The notes under the pieces were generated by a model, which searched no databases, was not told the origin of the DNA, and worked only from the letters and a program-made list of their open reading frames with translations. This document shows positions 26,984 to 35,652 of a stretch of 64,000 bases of DNA, piece after piece. The position numbers were made by a program, and so were the translations under genes. How positions within the stretch are numbered: the first letter of the stretch is position 1; each line of letters opens with the position of its first letter. The stretch is from Mycobacterium numidiamassiliense (GTDB lineage: Bacteria > Actinomycetota > Actinomycetes > Mycobacteriales > Mycobacteriaceae), in contig NZ_FUEZ01000004.1 in NCBI RefSeq assembly GCF_900157365.1, forward strand, positions 2,033,066 through 2,097,065. Direction: 5' to 3'.

Positions 26984-28817
26984 CGCGGTGCGCTCCCGGA
27001 ACGGCGGCCAGCAACTGCCGGGTGTACTCGTGCTGAGGATTGGTGAACACCTGGTCGCCGTCGCCCTGTTCGACGATCGCTCCCCGGTACATCACGGCGA
27101 CCCGGTGCGCTAGGTGTTTTACCACCGAAAGATCATGCGACACAAACAAATACGACAGGCCGAATTGTGCCTGCAGGTCCAGCAGCAGGTTGATGATGCC
27201 CGCCTGGATCGACACGTCGAGCGCCGACACGGGCTCGTCGAGCGCAAGAATCTTCGGCCGCAGGGCCAGCGCTCGCGCGATCCCGATCCGCTGCTTCTGC
27301 CCACCGGAGAATTCGGCGGGGTAGCGGCTGGCATCGGCGCGGTCCAGCCCGACGATGGACAGCAATTCGGCGACCCGTTCCTCGCGCCGCTTCCGATCAA
27401 AACCGTTGGCCACCAACGGTTCTGCGATGACATCGAAAACCGGGAGGCGGGGATCCAGGGAAGCCACCGGGTCCTGGAACACCACCTGGAGTTCGGTCCG
27501 CAGCTTGCGGCGCCCGGCATCGTCGAGGGAAGCGACATCGTCGCCGAGGATTTCGATGGACCCCGTCTGCGGCGCGGTGAGCTCGAGAATCTGGGTCAAC
27601 GTCGTCGATTTGCCCGAGCCGGATTCGCCGACGATGCCCAGGGTGCGGCCCTGCTCCAACGTGATGCTGATGCCGTCGACCGCCCGCACCTCGCCCACCC
27701 GCCTGCGCAGGATCACGCCCTTGGTGAGTGGGTAGGTCTTGGTGAGGTCGGTGACCCGCAGCACAGTCTGGGGCTCGGTGACCGCGGCGTCGCTTGTCGG
27801 CGGTTGTGTTGACACGCCGAAGATTTCGGCCGCCGTGCGGCCGGCGACGTCGTCGGTGCGGATGCAGGCCGCCCAATGGTCTTCCTCGATGGCAACGAGA
27901 TCGGGCTCCGCCGAACGGCATTCGTCGATCACCAGCGGGCAGCGGGGGGCGAAGGGGCAGGCATCGGGTGATAGCGCCGACATCGCGGGCGGCGCGCCGG
28001 GTATCGGAATCAGCCGGGTGCCCTGGGGGGCGTCCAGGCTCGGCGCCGATCCCAGTAGTCCGGCCGTATACGGCATCCGGCGGTCGCGATAGAGGCGGTC
28101 GACGGCGGCGACTTCGACCCCGCGTCCGGCGTACATGACGATCGCCCGGTCGGCGAATTCGGAGACCACGCCCAGGTCGTGGGTGATGATCAGAACGCCT
28201 GCGCCGGTGACGTCGCGCGCGGTGCGCAGCACGTCGAGAATCTGCGCCTGCACCGTGACGTCCAGCGCGGTGGTCGGCTCGTCACAGATCAACAGGTCCG
28301 GGTCGTTGGCGATGGCGATGGCGATGACCACCCGCTGGCGTTCGCCACCGGACAGCTCGTGCGGGAACGCTTTCGCCCGCCGTTGCGGCTGTGCGATGCC
28401 GACGAGCTCGAGCAGTTCGACCGCTCGCTGGCGTGCTCCTGCGCGGCTGATGTCGTTGTCGTGCACCGTGATTGCCTCGGCAATCTGGTCGCCAATGGTG
28501 TACACGGGAGTCAGCGCCGACATCGGGTCCTGGAACACGGTGCCGATCGTCTTGCCGCGGATGTCAGACATCGCCTGATCGGAGCGCCCGAGCAATTCCT
28601 CGCCGTGCAGCCGCACCGATCCGGACACGTTGGCGTATTCGGGTAGCAATCCGATGACCGCCATTGCGGCCGTGCTTTTGCCCGAACCGGATTCGCCGAC
28701 GATGGCGACCACTTCGCCCTCATCGATCCGGTAACTCATGCCGCGGACGGCGGGTACCCGGACGTCGCCGGTCTCGAACGTGACGCTCAGATCCGTCACC
28801 TCCAGCAGGGCCGTCAC
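26967..28817 (-). CDS. oppD: Peptide ABC transporter ATPase, fused OppD-OppF
   Basis: 616 residues with two complete nucleotide-binding domains. Domain 1 (~1-330): Walker A GESGSGKSTAA, signature LSGGERQRV, Walker B LLICDEPTT, followed by the OppD C-terminal Cys cluster (CPFAPRCPLVIDECRS). Domain 2 (~345-600): GESGSGKSTTL, FSGGQKQRIG, ILALDEPVS. This fusion matches Rv1281c and powers import through OppB/OppC. The GTG start overlaps the oppC stop (GTGA). Confidence 0.93.
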   Translation of the reverse strand: MTALLEVTDLSVTFETGDVRVPAVRGMSYRIDEGEVVAIVGESGSGKSTAAMAVIGLLPEYANVSGSVRLHGEELLGRSDQAMSDIRGKTIGTVFQDPMSALTPVYTIGDQIAEAITVHDNDISRAGARQRAVELLELVGIAQPQRRAKAFPHELSGGERQRVVIAIAIANDPDLLICDEPTTALDVTVQAQILDVLRTARDVTGAGVLIITHDLGVVSEFADRAIVMYAGRGVEVAAVDRLYRDRRMPYTAGLLGSAPSLDAPQGTRLIPIPGAPPAMSALSPDACPFAPRCPLVIDECRSAEPDLVAIEEDHWAACIRTDDVAGRTAAEIFGVSTQPPTSDAAVTEPQTVLRVTDLTKTYPLTKGVILRRRVGEVRAVDGISITLEQGRTLGIVGESGSGKSTTLTQILELTAPQTGSIEILGDDVASLDDAGRRKLRTELQVVFQDPVASLDPRLPVFDVIAEPLVANGFDRKRREERVAELLSIVGLDRADASRYPAEFSGGQKQRIGIARALALRPKILALDEPVSALDVSIQAGIINLLLDLQAQFGLSYLFVSHDLSVVKHLAHRVAVMYRGAIVEQGDGDQVFTNPQHEYTRQLLAAVPGAHRDVADA

Positions 28818-29767
28818 TTTTCCCGCCGCTTCTTGCGGCGCTTCTTAAGGCGGTTTGTGCGCGGCGGCCGGCTGCTCGGGTCCAGTGCGTCCCGCAGGCC
28901 GTCGCCGGTGAGGTTGGAGCACAACACGATCAGCACCAGCGCCCCGGCCGGGAACAGGAACACCCACGGGAAGGTCGTCGCCGAGGGGGTGCCGTCGGCG
29001 ATCAGCGTGCCCAGCGAGACGTCGGGCGGCTGAACGCCGAACCCCAGGAAGCTCAACCCGGTTTCGGCGAGGATCGCGAACCCGACGTTAAGCGTGGCGT
29101 CGATGATCAGGATCGACGCCACGTTCGGCACAATGTGGTGCACGATGACGTTGCGGCTCGAAACCCCCATATACCTCGCTGCACGGACGAATTCGCGTTC
29201 TCGAAGGCTCATCGTCAACCCGCGCACCATGCGCGAGCTGACCATCCAGCCGAATGCCGCGAGCAGCACGATGAGCCATAGGATGCTGCTCGACTGCTTG
29301 GTGCGCGGAGTGATGATCGCGATCAGCAGGAAGCCCGGCACCACGAGCAGCAGGTCCACCAGCCACATCAGGGCCCGGTCGCGCCAGCCGCCGAAGTAGC
29401 CGGCGACCGTTCCGACCGTAGCGGCGACGGTGGTCGAGATCAGTGCCACGCAGAACCCGATCAGAATCGACTTCTGCATGCCGCGCAGGGTCCGGGCCAG
29501 CAGGTCCTGGCCCAGGGCGTTGGTGCCGAACCAGTGTTTGGATGACGGCGGCAGCAGCAGCGCGTTGAAGTCGAGTTCGGTGTAGCCATAGGGGAGTAGC
29601 GGCGGCAGCGCGTAGCAGCCGATGAAAGCCAGCATCAGCAGGGCCAACGCCACCACCGCCGGCTTGTTGCGAATAAACCGGCGCAGCACCAGGTTTCGCC
29701 GGGAGGTGAAGGCGGCCGGGTTGATGCCGGACCCGACGGGCGTGGCGGCGGTGGTCGGTTGCGTCAT
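28814..29767 (-). CDS. oppC: Peptide ABC transporter permease OppC
   Basis: 317 residues; ATG at 29767 overlaps the oppB stop (ATGA). A cytosolic N-terminus (~30 residues) precedes the OppC_N region and first membrane helix (PAVVALALLMLAFIGCYAL). The inner-membrane coupling loop EREFVRAARYMGVS and the end motif GDGLRDALDPSSR are typical. Partner of OppB in the importer. The tail is very basic (KKRRKKRREK). Confidence 0.92.
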   Translation of the reverse strand: MTQPTTAATPVGSGINPAAFTSRRNLVLRRFIRNKPAVVALALLMLAFIGCYALPPLLPYGYTELDFNALLLPPSSKHWFGTNALGQDLLARTLRGMQKSILIGFCVALISTTVAATVGTVAGYFGGWRDRALMWLVDLLLVVPGFLLIAIITPRTKQSSSILWLIVLLAAFGWMVSSRMVRGLTMSLREREFVRAARYMGVSSRNVIVHHIVPNVASILIIDATLNVGFAILAETGLSFLGFGVQPPDVSLGTLIADGTPSATTFPWVFLFPAGALVLIVLCSNLTGDGLRDALDPSSRPPRTNRLKKRRKKRREK

Positions 29768-30741
29768 GACACCCGCACCCTCGGGTCCAGCGCCGCGTAG
29801 ATGATGTCGGACAGCAGTCCGCCGACGAGCACCGCCGCCCCGGAGAACAGCGTGATCGCCGCGACGACGTTGGTGTCTTGCGTCGAGATGCCCAACACCA
29901 CCCACTCGCCCATGCCATGCCAGCCGAAGATCTTCTCGACGAACACCGCGCCGACCACCAGCCCGCTGACCCCATAGGCGAACAGCGTGGCCATCGGAAT
30001 GAGGGCAGTGCGCAGGCCGTGCTTGAACAGCGCGCGCCGGCGTGTCAGGCCCTTGGCGCGGGCGGTCCGGATGAAATCCTCGCTCAACACGTCCAGCATG
30101 GCGTTGCGCTGATAGCGGCTAAAGCCCGCCATTGAGCCCAAAGCCAAGGTGAGAGTTGGCAATACGATGTGCTGCAGGCGTTCGATGACGGCCTGCCATG
30201 CGTTGGTGGGCGGAATCGGTGCCGTCTCACCGGTGTACTGGAAGATCCCCACACCGGCGAACATGTTGATCCGCAGCGCGCCCAGGATCAGCAGGCTCGC
30301 CAGCACGAACGACGGAACGCTCAGGATGATCAGTGAGAACACCGTGATCACCCGATCGCTGAGCCGATACTGGCGGACCGCACCCCAGGCCCCCACGATG
30401 ACACCGGTCAGCGTGCCGAGCACCGAACCGATCACCACGAGCCGCAGGCTCACCCCGATCCGGCGCCACAGCTCCTGGGATACGGGATGCCCGGTCACCG
30501 TGCTGCCGAAGTCACCAATGACCGCATGGGAAACCCAATTCGCGTACCGGACGGGCAGGGGCTTGTCCAAGCCGAGCTGGACGGCCTTGGCGTGGATGGC
30601 CGCCGCAGGGGGCTGCGGGTGGCGCTGCATGAAACTGTCCAGCGGATGAAACGTCAGGGATGTCAGGCAATAGGTCAGGAACGACGCCAGCGCGAGCAGC
30701 ACCAGATAGTTGAGGAGCCGGCGCCCAAGGAAGCGGATCAT
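29764..30741 (-). CDS. oppB: Peptide ABC transporter permease OppB
   Basis: 325 residues; ATG at 30741 gives the standard OppB N-terminus (MIRFLGRRLLNYLVLLALAS). About six membrane helices; coupling loop DFIRTARAKGLTRRRAL; end motif DPRVRVS. First gene of the oppBCDA operon, divergent from canA. A partial dyad (GTGAT...ATCAC, 30846-30865) lies in the shared 213-bp gap. Confidence 0.92.
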   Translation of the reverse strand: MIRFLGRRLLNYLVLLALASFLTYCLTSLTFHPLDSFMQRHPQPPAAAIHAKAVQLGLDKPLPVRYANWVSHAVIGDFGSTVTGHPVSQELWRRIGVSLRLVVIGSVLGTLTGVIVGAWGAVRQYRLSDRVITVFSLIILSVPSFVLASLLILGALRINMFAGVGIFQYTGETAPIPPTNAWQAVIERLQHIVLPTLTLALGSMAGFSRYQRNAMLDVLSEDFIRTARAKGLTRRRALFKHGLRTALIPMATLFAYGVSGLVVGAVFVEKIFGWHGMGEWVVLGISTQDTNVVAAITLFSGAAVLVGGLLSDIIYAALDPRVRVS

Positions 30742-30954
30742 GCCAAAGTGCCCCGCTTGCGTCGCATGGGGACAGGTTATCGATCCGGCCGCGAGCCGGC
30801 TGTGCGACGTTGCGCCGGCGACCCGATTCATGCGGCGCGGCCCTTGTGATCAGGCTGATTATCACCAGTGAATTCCAGGTGGCCGATTGTTAGGCTCCAC
30901 CGCGGCATTCATCTGTCCAGCATGTTCTATACCGCGCTATCGAGGGAGACCGGC

Positions 30955-31446
30955 ATGACGGTTACCGATGATTTCCTGGCGAACAACGCCGAATACGCAA
31001 GCAGCTTCAAGGGGCCCCTGCCCCTGCCGCCGGCAAAGCACGTCGCGGTGCTGGCATGCATGGATGCCCGACTCGACGTCTACCGCGTTCTGGGCCTGCA
31101 GGAGGGCGACGCCCACGTCATCCGTAACGCCGGAGGGGTCGTCACCGACGACGCCATCCGGTCGCTGGCGATCAGTCAGCGGTTGCTGGGAACCAAGGAG
31201 ATCATCCTCATTCACCACACCGACTGCGGGATGCTGACCTTCACCGACGACGCCTTCAAGCGGACCATCCAGGACGAGACGGGGGTCAAGCCGCCGTGGT
31301 CGGGCGAGGCCTTCCCGGATCTGGCGGAGGACGTCCGCCAGTCACTGCGCCGCATCGAGAACAGCCCGTTCGTCACCAAGCACGTGTCGCTGCGCGGGTT
31401 CATCTTCGACGTCGCCACCGGCAAGCTCGAAGAGATCACCCTCTGA
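30955..31446 (+). CDS. canA: Beta-carbonic anhydrase CanA
   Basis: 163 residues from ATG 30955 (GGGAG upstream). Zinc ligands Cys35, His88 and Cys91 sit in LACMDARLD and HHTDCG, and the Asp37-Arg39 dyad is present. It interconverts CO2 and bicarbonate for pH balance and carboxylations. Same length and motifs as Rv1284. A stretch of 370-430 bp with repeats and a gene remnant separates it from cysD. Confidence 0.93.
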   Translation: MTVTDDFLANNAEYASSFKGPLPLPPAKHVAVLACMDARLDVYRVLGLQEGDAHVIRNAGGVVTDDAIRSLAISQRLLGTKEIILIHHTDCGMLTFTDDAFKRTIQDETGVKPPWSGEAFPDLAEDVRQSLRRIENSPFVTKHVSLRGFIFDVATGKLEEITL

Positions 31447-31453
31447 CGCTCGG

Positions 31454-31525
31454 TCAGCCGAGCTTGTAGGTGCCGAGGGCTTTCGCGACGAGCCTGCCCT
31501 GCGGGTCGACGATCTCCGCCTCGCA
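31454..31525 (-). pseudogene. Remnant of a PaaI/hotdog thioesterase-like gene 3' end
   Basis: On the minus strand 23 codons ending in TGA read CEAEIVDPQGRLVAKALGTY plus KLG. This is the last strand pattern of PaaI-type thioesterases (AEV.D..GRLVA.A.GTY). An in-frame TGA lies two codons upstream and nothing convincing continues, so it is a decayed tail left by deletion. Confidence 0.45.
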
Positions 31526-31624
31526 GGGTCAGTGACCGGCCGCGCCGTACCAGGCCGCCGCGGTGGGGAGATCGGCAAGGGTGGCAATCGCGCCGCCGCG
31601 CCACGCCTCTCGGCGGTCATGCAC

Positions 31625-31711
31625 TTTTGCCCGCCTCGGAGCGACAACGCCGTGGCCGCCGCCGGCGCACGCCCGTGTTCGAGCGGGACTGTCGCGCAGA
31701 GGCGGGCAAAA
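31625..31711. repeat. 87-bp inverted-repeat element
   Basis: Perfect 13-bp ends TTTTGCCCGCCTC (31625-31637) and GAGGCGGGCAAAA (31699-31711). A second nested pair GCGACA (31641-31646) and TGTCGC (31690-31695) is separated from the ends by 3 nt on each side. The loop is ~43 nt. It may be a MITE-like element, a bidirectional terminator or a structured RNA. One arm recurs at 20056-20076. Confidence 0.6.
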
Positions 31712-31879
31712 CGTTAGCCCTGTCCTAGCCCGGGTTCTCATCGGCCGGTGTCGCTCCCGATGCGAACCGTCATCGCGTCATGTCATTGACACCGAGGGCA
31801 GACCCTGGTTGCATAGATGGCAATGACCGTAAATATGGTCAACTCTACCAAGTTTAATGGGTTTCACGATAAGGACGCC

Positions 31880-32809
31880 ATGACCAGCGATGTAAAGGCT
31901 GGCCCCACAGCCGGGCAATACGAATTGAGCCATCTGCGATCGCTGGAAGCCGAGGCGATCCACATCATTCGCGAGGTTGCCGCCGAGTTCGAGCGGCCGG
32001 TGCTGTTGTTCTCGGGCGGCAAGGACTCCATCGTCATGCTGCACCTGGCGCTCAAGGCATTCCGCCCCGGGCGGCTGCCGTTCCCGGTGATGCACGTCGA
32101 CACCGGCCACAACTTTGACGAGGTGATCGCGACCCGTGACGAACTTGTCGCCGAGTCCGGGGTGCGCTTGGTGGTGGCGTCGGTGCAGGAAGACATCGAC
32201 GCGGGCAGGGTTGTCGAGACCATCCCGTCGCGTAACCCCATCCAGACCGTGACGCTGCTGCGCGCCATCCGCGAGAACAAATTCGACGCGGCATTCGGCG
32301 GAGCGCGCCGCGACGAAGAAAAGGCACGCGCCAAGGAACGGGTGTTCAGCTTCCGCGACGAGTTCGGCCAGTGGGACCCCAAGGTCCAGCGGCCGGAGCT
32401 GTGGAACCTCTACAACGGACGCCACCACAAGGGTGAGCACATCCGCGTCTTCCCGCTGTCCAACTGGACCGAGTTCGATATCTGGTCCTACATCGGCGCT
32501 GAGAAGATCAAGTTGCCGTCGATCTATTTCGCCCACCGGCGCAAAGTATTCAGCCGCGACGGCATGTTGCTGGCGGTAGACCGGCACCTGCAGCCACGCG
32601 CCGACGAGCCGGTGTTCGAGGCCACGGTGCGGTTCCGCACCGTCGGAGACGTCACCTGCACCGGGTGCGTCGAGTCGGAGGCCGGCACGGTGTCGGAGGT
32701 CATCGCCGAAACCGCGGTGTCCCGGCTGACCGAACGCGGCGCGACCAGGGCTGACGACCGAATCTCGGAGGCGGGCATGGAAGACCGGAAACGGCAGGGG
32801 TACTTCTGA
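31880..32809 (+). CDS. cysD: Sulfate adenylyltransferase subunit 2
   Basis: 309 residues from ATG 31880 (AAGGA just upstream). PP-loop ATP pyrophosphatase motif LLFSGGKDSIVMLHLA (~36-50), then VDTGHNFDEV, GGARRDEEKARAKER and the C-terminal GYF. It adenylates sulfate to APS with the GTPase subunit CysN, the first step of sulfate assimilation. Stop and cysNC start overlap (TGATG), ensuring equal output. An earlier in-frame ATG (31817) is less likely because E. coli CysD aligns from about here. Confidence 0.93.
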   Translation: MTSDVKAGPTAGQYELSHLRSLEAEAIHIIREVAAEFERPVLLFSGGKDSIVMLHLALKAFRPGRLPFPVMHVDTGHNFDEVIATRDELVAESGVRLVVASVQEDIDAGRVVETIPSRNPIQTVTLLRAIRENKFDAAFGGARRDEEKARAKERVFSFRDEFGQWDPKVQRPELWNLYNGRHHKGEHIRVFPLSNWTEFDIWSYIGAEKIKLPSIYFAHRRKVFSRDGMLLAVDRHLQPRADEPVFEATVRFRTVGDVTCTGCVESEAGTVSEVIAETAVSRLTERGATRADDRISEAGMEDRKRQGYF

Positions 32810-34659
32810 TGGCGACACTACTGAGGCTGGCTACTGCCGGCTCCGTCGATGACGGCAAGTCCACCCTGATCGGGCGCCTGCTTTATGACTCCAAGGCCGT
32901 GATGGAAGACCAGTGGGCGTCGGTGGAGCGGGCGTCTGAGGAGCGCGGCCACGAGTACACCGACCTGGCGCTGGTGACCGACGGCTTGCGGGCCGAACGC
33001 GAACAGGGCATCACCATCGACGTCGCGTACCGCTATTTCGCCACGCCCAAGCGGAAATTCATCATCGCCGACACGCCCGGGCACATCCAGTACACCCGCA
33101 ACATGGTGACCGGTGCGTCGACGGCCCAGCTGGTGATCGTGTTGGTGGACGCACGCCACGGCTTGCTCGAACAGTCGCGCCGCCATGCCTTCCTGGCGTC
33201 GCTGTTGGGCATCCAGCACATCGTGCTCGCGGTCAACAAGATGGACCTGATCGATTGGGATCAGACCAAATTCGAGGAGATCCGCGACGAATTCCACGCG
33301 TTCGCGGCACGCCTGGATGTGCAGGACGTCGCCACCATCCCGTTGTCGGCGCTGCACGGCGACAACGTGGTGACCAAATCGGACAAGGCGCCCTGGTACG
33401 AGGGCCCGGCGTTGCTCTCGCACCTCGAAGAGGTCTACATCGCCGGTGACCGCAACATGGTCGACGTGCGGTTCCCCGTGCAATACGTCATCCGGCCGCA
33501 TACCCATGAGCATCAAGATCACCGCAGCTACGCCGGAACCGTGGCCAGCGGGGTCATGCGTCCCGGCGACGAAGTGGTCGTGCTGCCGGTCGGCAAGACC
33601 ACCAAAATCTCCGCCATCGACGGCCCGAATGGGCCTGTGGAAGAAGCGTTTCCGCCGATGGCGGTGTCGGTCAGTCTCGTCGACGAGATCGACATCTCAC
33701 GCGGTGACCTGATCGCCCGCACCAATAACCAGCCCAGGATCGCGCAGGAGTTCGACGCGACCGTGTGTTGGATGGCCGACGGCGCTTCGCTGGAGCCGGG
33801 TCGCGATTACGTCATCAAGCACACCACCAGAACCACCCGGGCCAAGGTGACCGCGCTGGACTACCGGCTCGATGTCAACACCTTGCACCGCGACAAGACG
33901 GCAACAGCGCTGAAGCTCAACGAACTCGGTCGCGTTTCCCTGCGCACCCAGGTGCCGTTGCTGCTCGACGAGTACACACGAAACGCCAGTACCGGTTCGT
34001 TCATCCTCATCGACCCGAACACCAACGGCACGGTGGCGGCGGGCATGGTGTTGCGCGACGTGTCGGCGCAGGCGGCCAGCCCGAATACCGTGCGGCACAA
34101 GTCACTTGTGACCGCCGAAGACCGGGCGGTCAGGGGCAGGACGGTGTGGCTCACCGGCCTCTCGGGTGCCGGCAAGTCGTCGGTGGCGATGCTGGTCGAG
34201 CAGAAGTTGCTCGAAATAGGCGTTCCCGCTTACGTTCTCGATGGTGACAACCTGCGCCACGGCTTGAACGCCGACCTCGGCTTCAGCATGGCCGACCGCG
34301 CCGAGAACCTGCGCCGGCTGGCGCATGTGGCTACGTTGCTGGCCGACTCTGGGCAGGTCGTGCTGGTACCGGCGATCAGTCCGCTGACCGAGCACCGTGA
34401 GATGGCGCGCAAGGTCCACGCCGACGCCGGCTTCGAGTTCTTCGAGGTCTTTTGTGACACGCCGATCGAAGAATGCGAGCGTCGTGATCCCAAGGGGCTG
34501 TACGCGAAAGCACGTGCGGGCGAAATCACCCACTTCACCGGGGTCGACAGCCCGTATCAGCGGCCGAGGAACCCGGACCTGCGGCTGATTCCGGACGTTA
34601 CGGTCGAGGAAATGGCACAGAGCGTCGTCGACCTGCTGCAGTTGCGCCCGCAGTCCTAG
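32809..34659 (+). CDS. cysN: Bifunctional sulfate adenylyltransferase GTPase subunit / APS kinase
   Basis: 616 residues, a CysN-CysC fusion. N-terminal EF-Tu-like GTPase: GSVDDGKSTLIGRLL, switch DTPGH, NKMD. C-terminal APS kinase from ~440: LTGLSGAGKSSVAML P-loop and DGDNLRHGLN. It drives APS formation by GTP hydrolysis and then phosphorylates APS to PAPS for sulfation and cysteine supply. Its stop codon lies in a hexanucleotide repeat giving four in-frame TAGs. Confidence 0.94.
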   Translation: MATLLRLATAGSVDDGKSTLIGRLLYDSKAVMEDQWASVERASEERGHEYTDLALVTDGLRAEREQGITIDVAYRYFATPKRKFIIADTPGHIQYTRNMVTGASTAQLVIVLVDARHGLLEQSRRHAFLASLLGIQHIVLAVNKMDLIDWDQTKFEEIRDEFHAFAARLDVQDVATIPLSALHGDNVVTKSDKAPWYEGPALLSHLEEVYIAGDRNMVDVRFPVQYVIRPHTHEHQDHRSYAGTVASGVMRPGDEVVVLPVGKTTKISAIDGPNGPVEEAFPPMAVSVSLVDEIDISRGDLIARTNNQPRIAQEFDATVCWMADGASLEPGRDYVIKHTTRTTRAKVTALDYRLDVNTLHRDKTATALKLNELGRVSLRTQVPLLLDEYTRNASTGSFILIDPNTNGTVAAGMVLRDVSAQAASPNTVRHKSLVTAEDRAVRGRTVWLTGLSGAGKSSVAMLVEQKLLEIGVPAYVLDGDNLRHGLNADLGFSMADRAENLRRLAHVATLLADSGQVVLVPAISPLTEHREMARKVHADAGFEFFEVFCDTPIEECERRDPKGLYAKARAGEITHFTGVDSPYQRPRNPDLRLIPDVTVEEMAQSVVDLLQLRPQS

Positions 34660-34677
34660 TCCTAGTCCTAGCCCTAG
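34654..34677. repeat. Hexanucleotide repeat at the cysN stop
   Basis: Three TCCTAG units plus CCCTAG. The cysN frame therefore meets four TAG codons at 34657, 34663, 34669 and 34675. Confidence 0.7.
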
Positions 34678-34718
34678 CCGCAGCGCTTGTGCCGTCGCCG
34701 GATGGCACAATCCTGTGA

Positions 34719-35207
34719 GTGCGCATGTCAGCCAAGGCGGAATATGCGGTGCGGGCCATGATCCAGCTCGCCACCGTCGACAGCGGAACGCTGGTCAAGA
34801 CCGACGACTTGGCCGCTGCGCAGGGCATACCGCCGCAATTCCTGGTCGACATCCTGACCAATCTGCGTACCGATCGGCTGGTCCGTAGCCATCGCGGCCG
34901 CGACGGTGGCTACGAGCTGGCGCGTCCGGGCAGCGAGATCAGCATCGCCGACGTGCTGCGCTGCATCGACGGACCGCTGGCCAGCGTCCGTGACATCGGA
35001 CTCGGCGACCTGCCGTATTCGGGGCCGACGGCAGCGATGACCGACGTCTGGCGCGCGCTGCGCGCCAGCATGCGCTCGGTGCTCGAAGAAACCACCCTGG
35101 CCGACGTCGCGGCCGGCACGCTGCCCAAGCATGTGGCCAAACTCGCCGATGACTATCGGGATCAGGAGCACACCCGGCACGGCGCTCCGCGCCGAAACGA
35201 CGACTAG
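34719..35207 (+). CDS. Rrf2 family transcriptional regulator (Rv1287-like)
   Basis: 162 residues from GTG 34719 (ATG 34725 possible). N-terminal winged helix: AKAEYAVRAMIQLA, GIPPQFLVDILTNLRTDRLVRS, wing HRGRDGGYELARP. Only one cysteine (VLRCIDGP) is present, so the three-Cys iron-sulfur site of IscR/NsrR is missing, as in the cysteine regulator CymR. Lying 60 bp after cysNC on the same strand, it may regulate sulfur assimilation; this is inference. Confidence 0.85.
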   Translation: MRMSAKAEYAVRAMIQLATVDSGTLVKTDDLAAAQGIPPQFLVDILTNLRTDRLVRSHRGRDGGYELARPGSEISIADVLRCIDGPLASVRDIGLGDLPYSGPTAAMTDVWRALRASMRSVLEETTLADVAAGTLPKHVAKLADDYRDQEHTRHGAPRRNDD

Positions 35208-35219
35208 ACCGCCTGCGAC

Positions 35220-35609
35220 TCAGCCGCCCGAGCCGTAGGGGCGAGTGAGGATCTCCATGCCATGGCCGGCCGGGTCCGGGAAGTAGACCCCGCGACCGCC
35301 GTCGCGGTGGTTGATCTCGCCGGGCCGGCGCTGACCGGGATCCGCCCAATGCTGCAGGCCGCGCGCCTGGATCTTGCCGTAGATGGCGTCGAACTCCTGC
35401 TCGGAGACCAGGAAGGCGTAGTGCTGCCTACGGATCTCTTCTCCCTCGGGGACATCGGCGAAATCGAGACTCGCGCCGTGTTCGAGGGCGACAACCAGGA
35501 AGGGGCCAAACGGCTTCGGGCTTGGCAGGCCGAACAATTCGGCGAGAAATTCCGCGGACTTCTGTTTGTCGCGAGCGGCGACAATGGTGTGGTTGAAACT
35601 GATGGTCAT
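35220..35609 (-). CDS. VOC superfamily (glyoxalase/bleomycin-resistance-like) protein
   Basis: 129 residues. Paired beta-alpha-beta-beta-beta modules: FNHTIVAARDKQKSAEFLAELFGL, then HYAFLVSEQEFDAIYGKI and RGVYFPDPAGHGMEILTRPY. Likely metal-dependent; substrate unknown. Convergent with the Rrf2 gene. Another VOC gene lies just upstream on the same strand. Confidence 0.82.
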   Translation of the reverse strand: MTISFNHTIVAARDKQKSAEFLAELFGLPSPKPFGPFLVVALEHGASLDFADVPEGEEIRRQHYAFLVSEQEFDAIYGKIQARGLQHWADPGQRRPGEINHRDGGRGVYFPDPAGHGMEILTRPYGSGG

Positions 35610-35630
35610 AGTCCTATCCAGTCAACCACC

Positions 35631-35646
35631 GTCGCCGCGAGGCGAC
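35631..35646 (-). terminator. Hairpin between the two VOC genes
   Basis: GTCGCC-GCGA-GGCGAC, perfect 6-bp stem, 6 bp past the stop of the upstream VOC gene. Probable terminator without U tract. Confidence 0.4.
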
Positions 35647-35652
35647 AACGCG

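Larger units (their letters stand above)
31447..31879. other. Long intergenic stretch between canA and cysD
   Basis: It holds a thioesterase-like gene remnant (31454-31525), an 87-bp inverted-repeat element (31625-31711), and an AT-richer cysD leader. The leader has an in-frame ATG at 31817 that could extend CysD by 21 residues; the ATG at 31880 is preferred. I saw no SAM riboswitch or polycysteine leader peptide. Confidence 0.6.

Noticed and set aside
31712..31879. Riboswitch or cysteine leader peptide before cysD
   Set aside because: No SAM-type core and no run of Cys codons could be found by eye.
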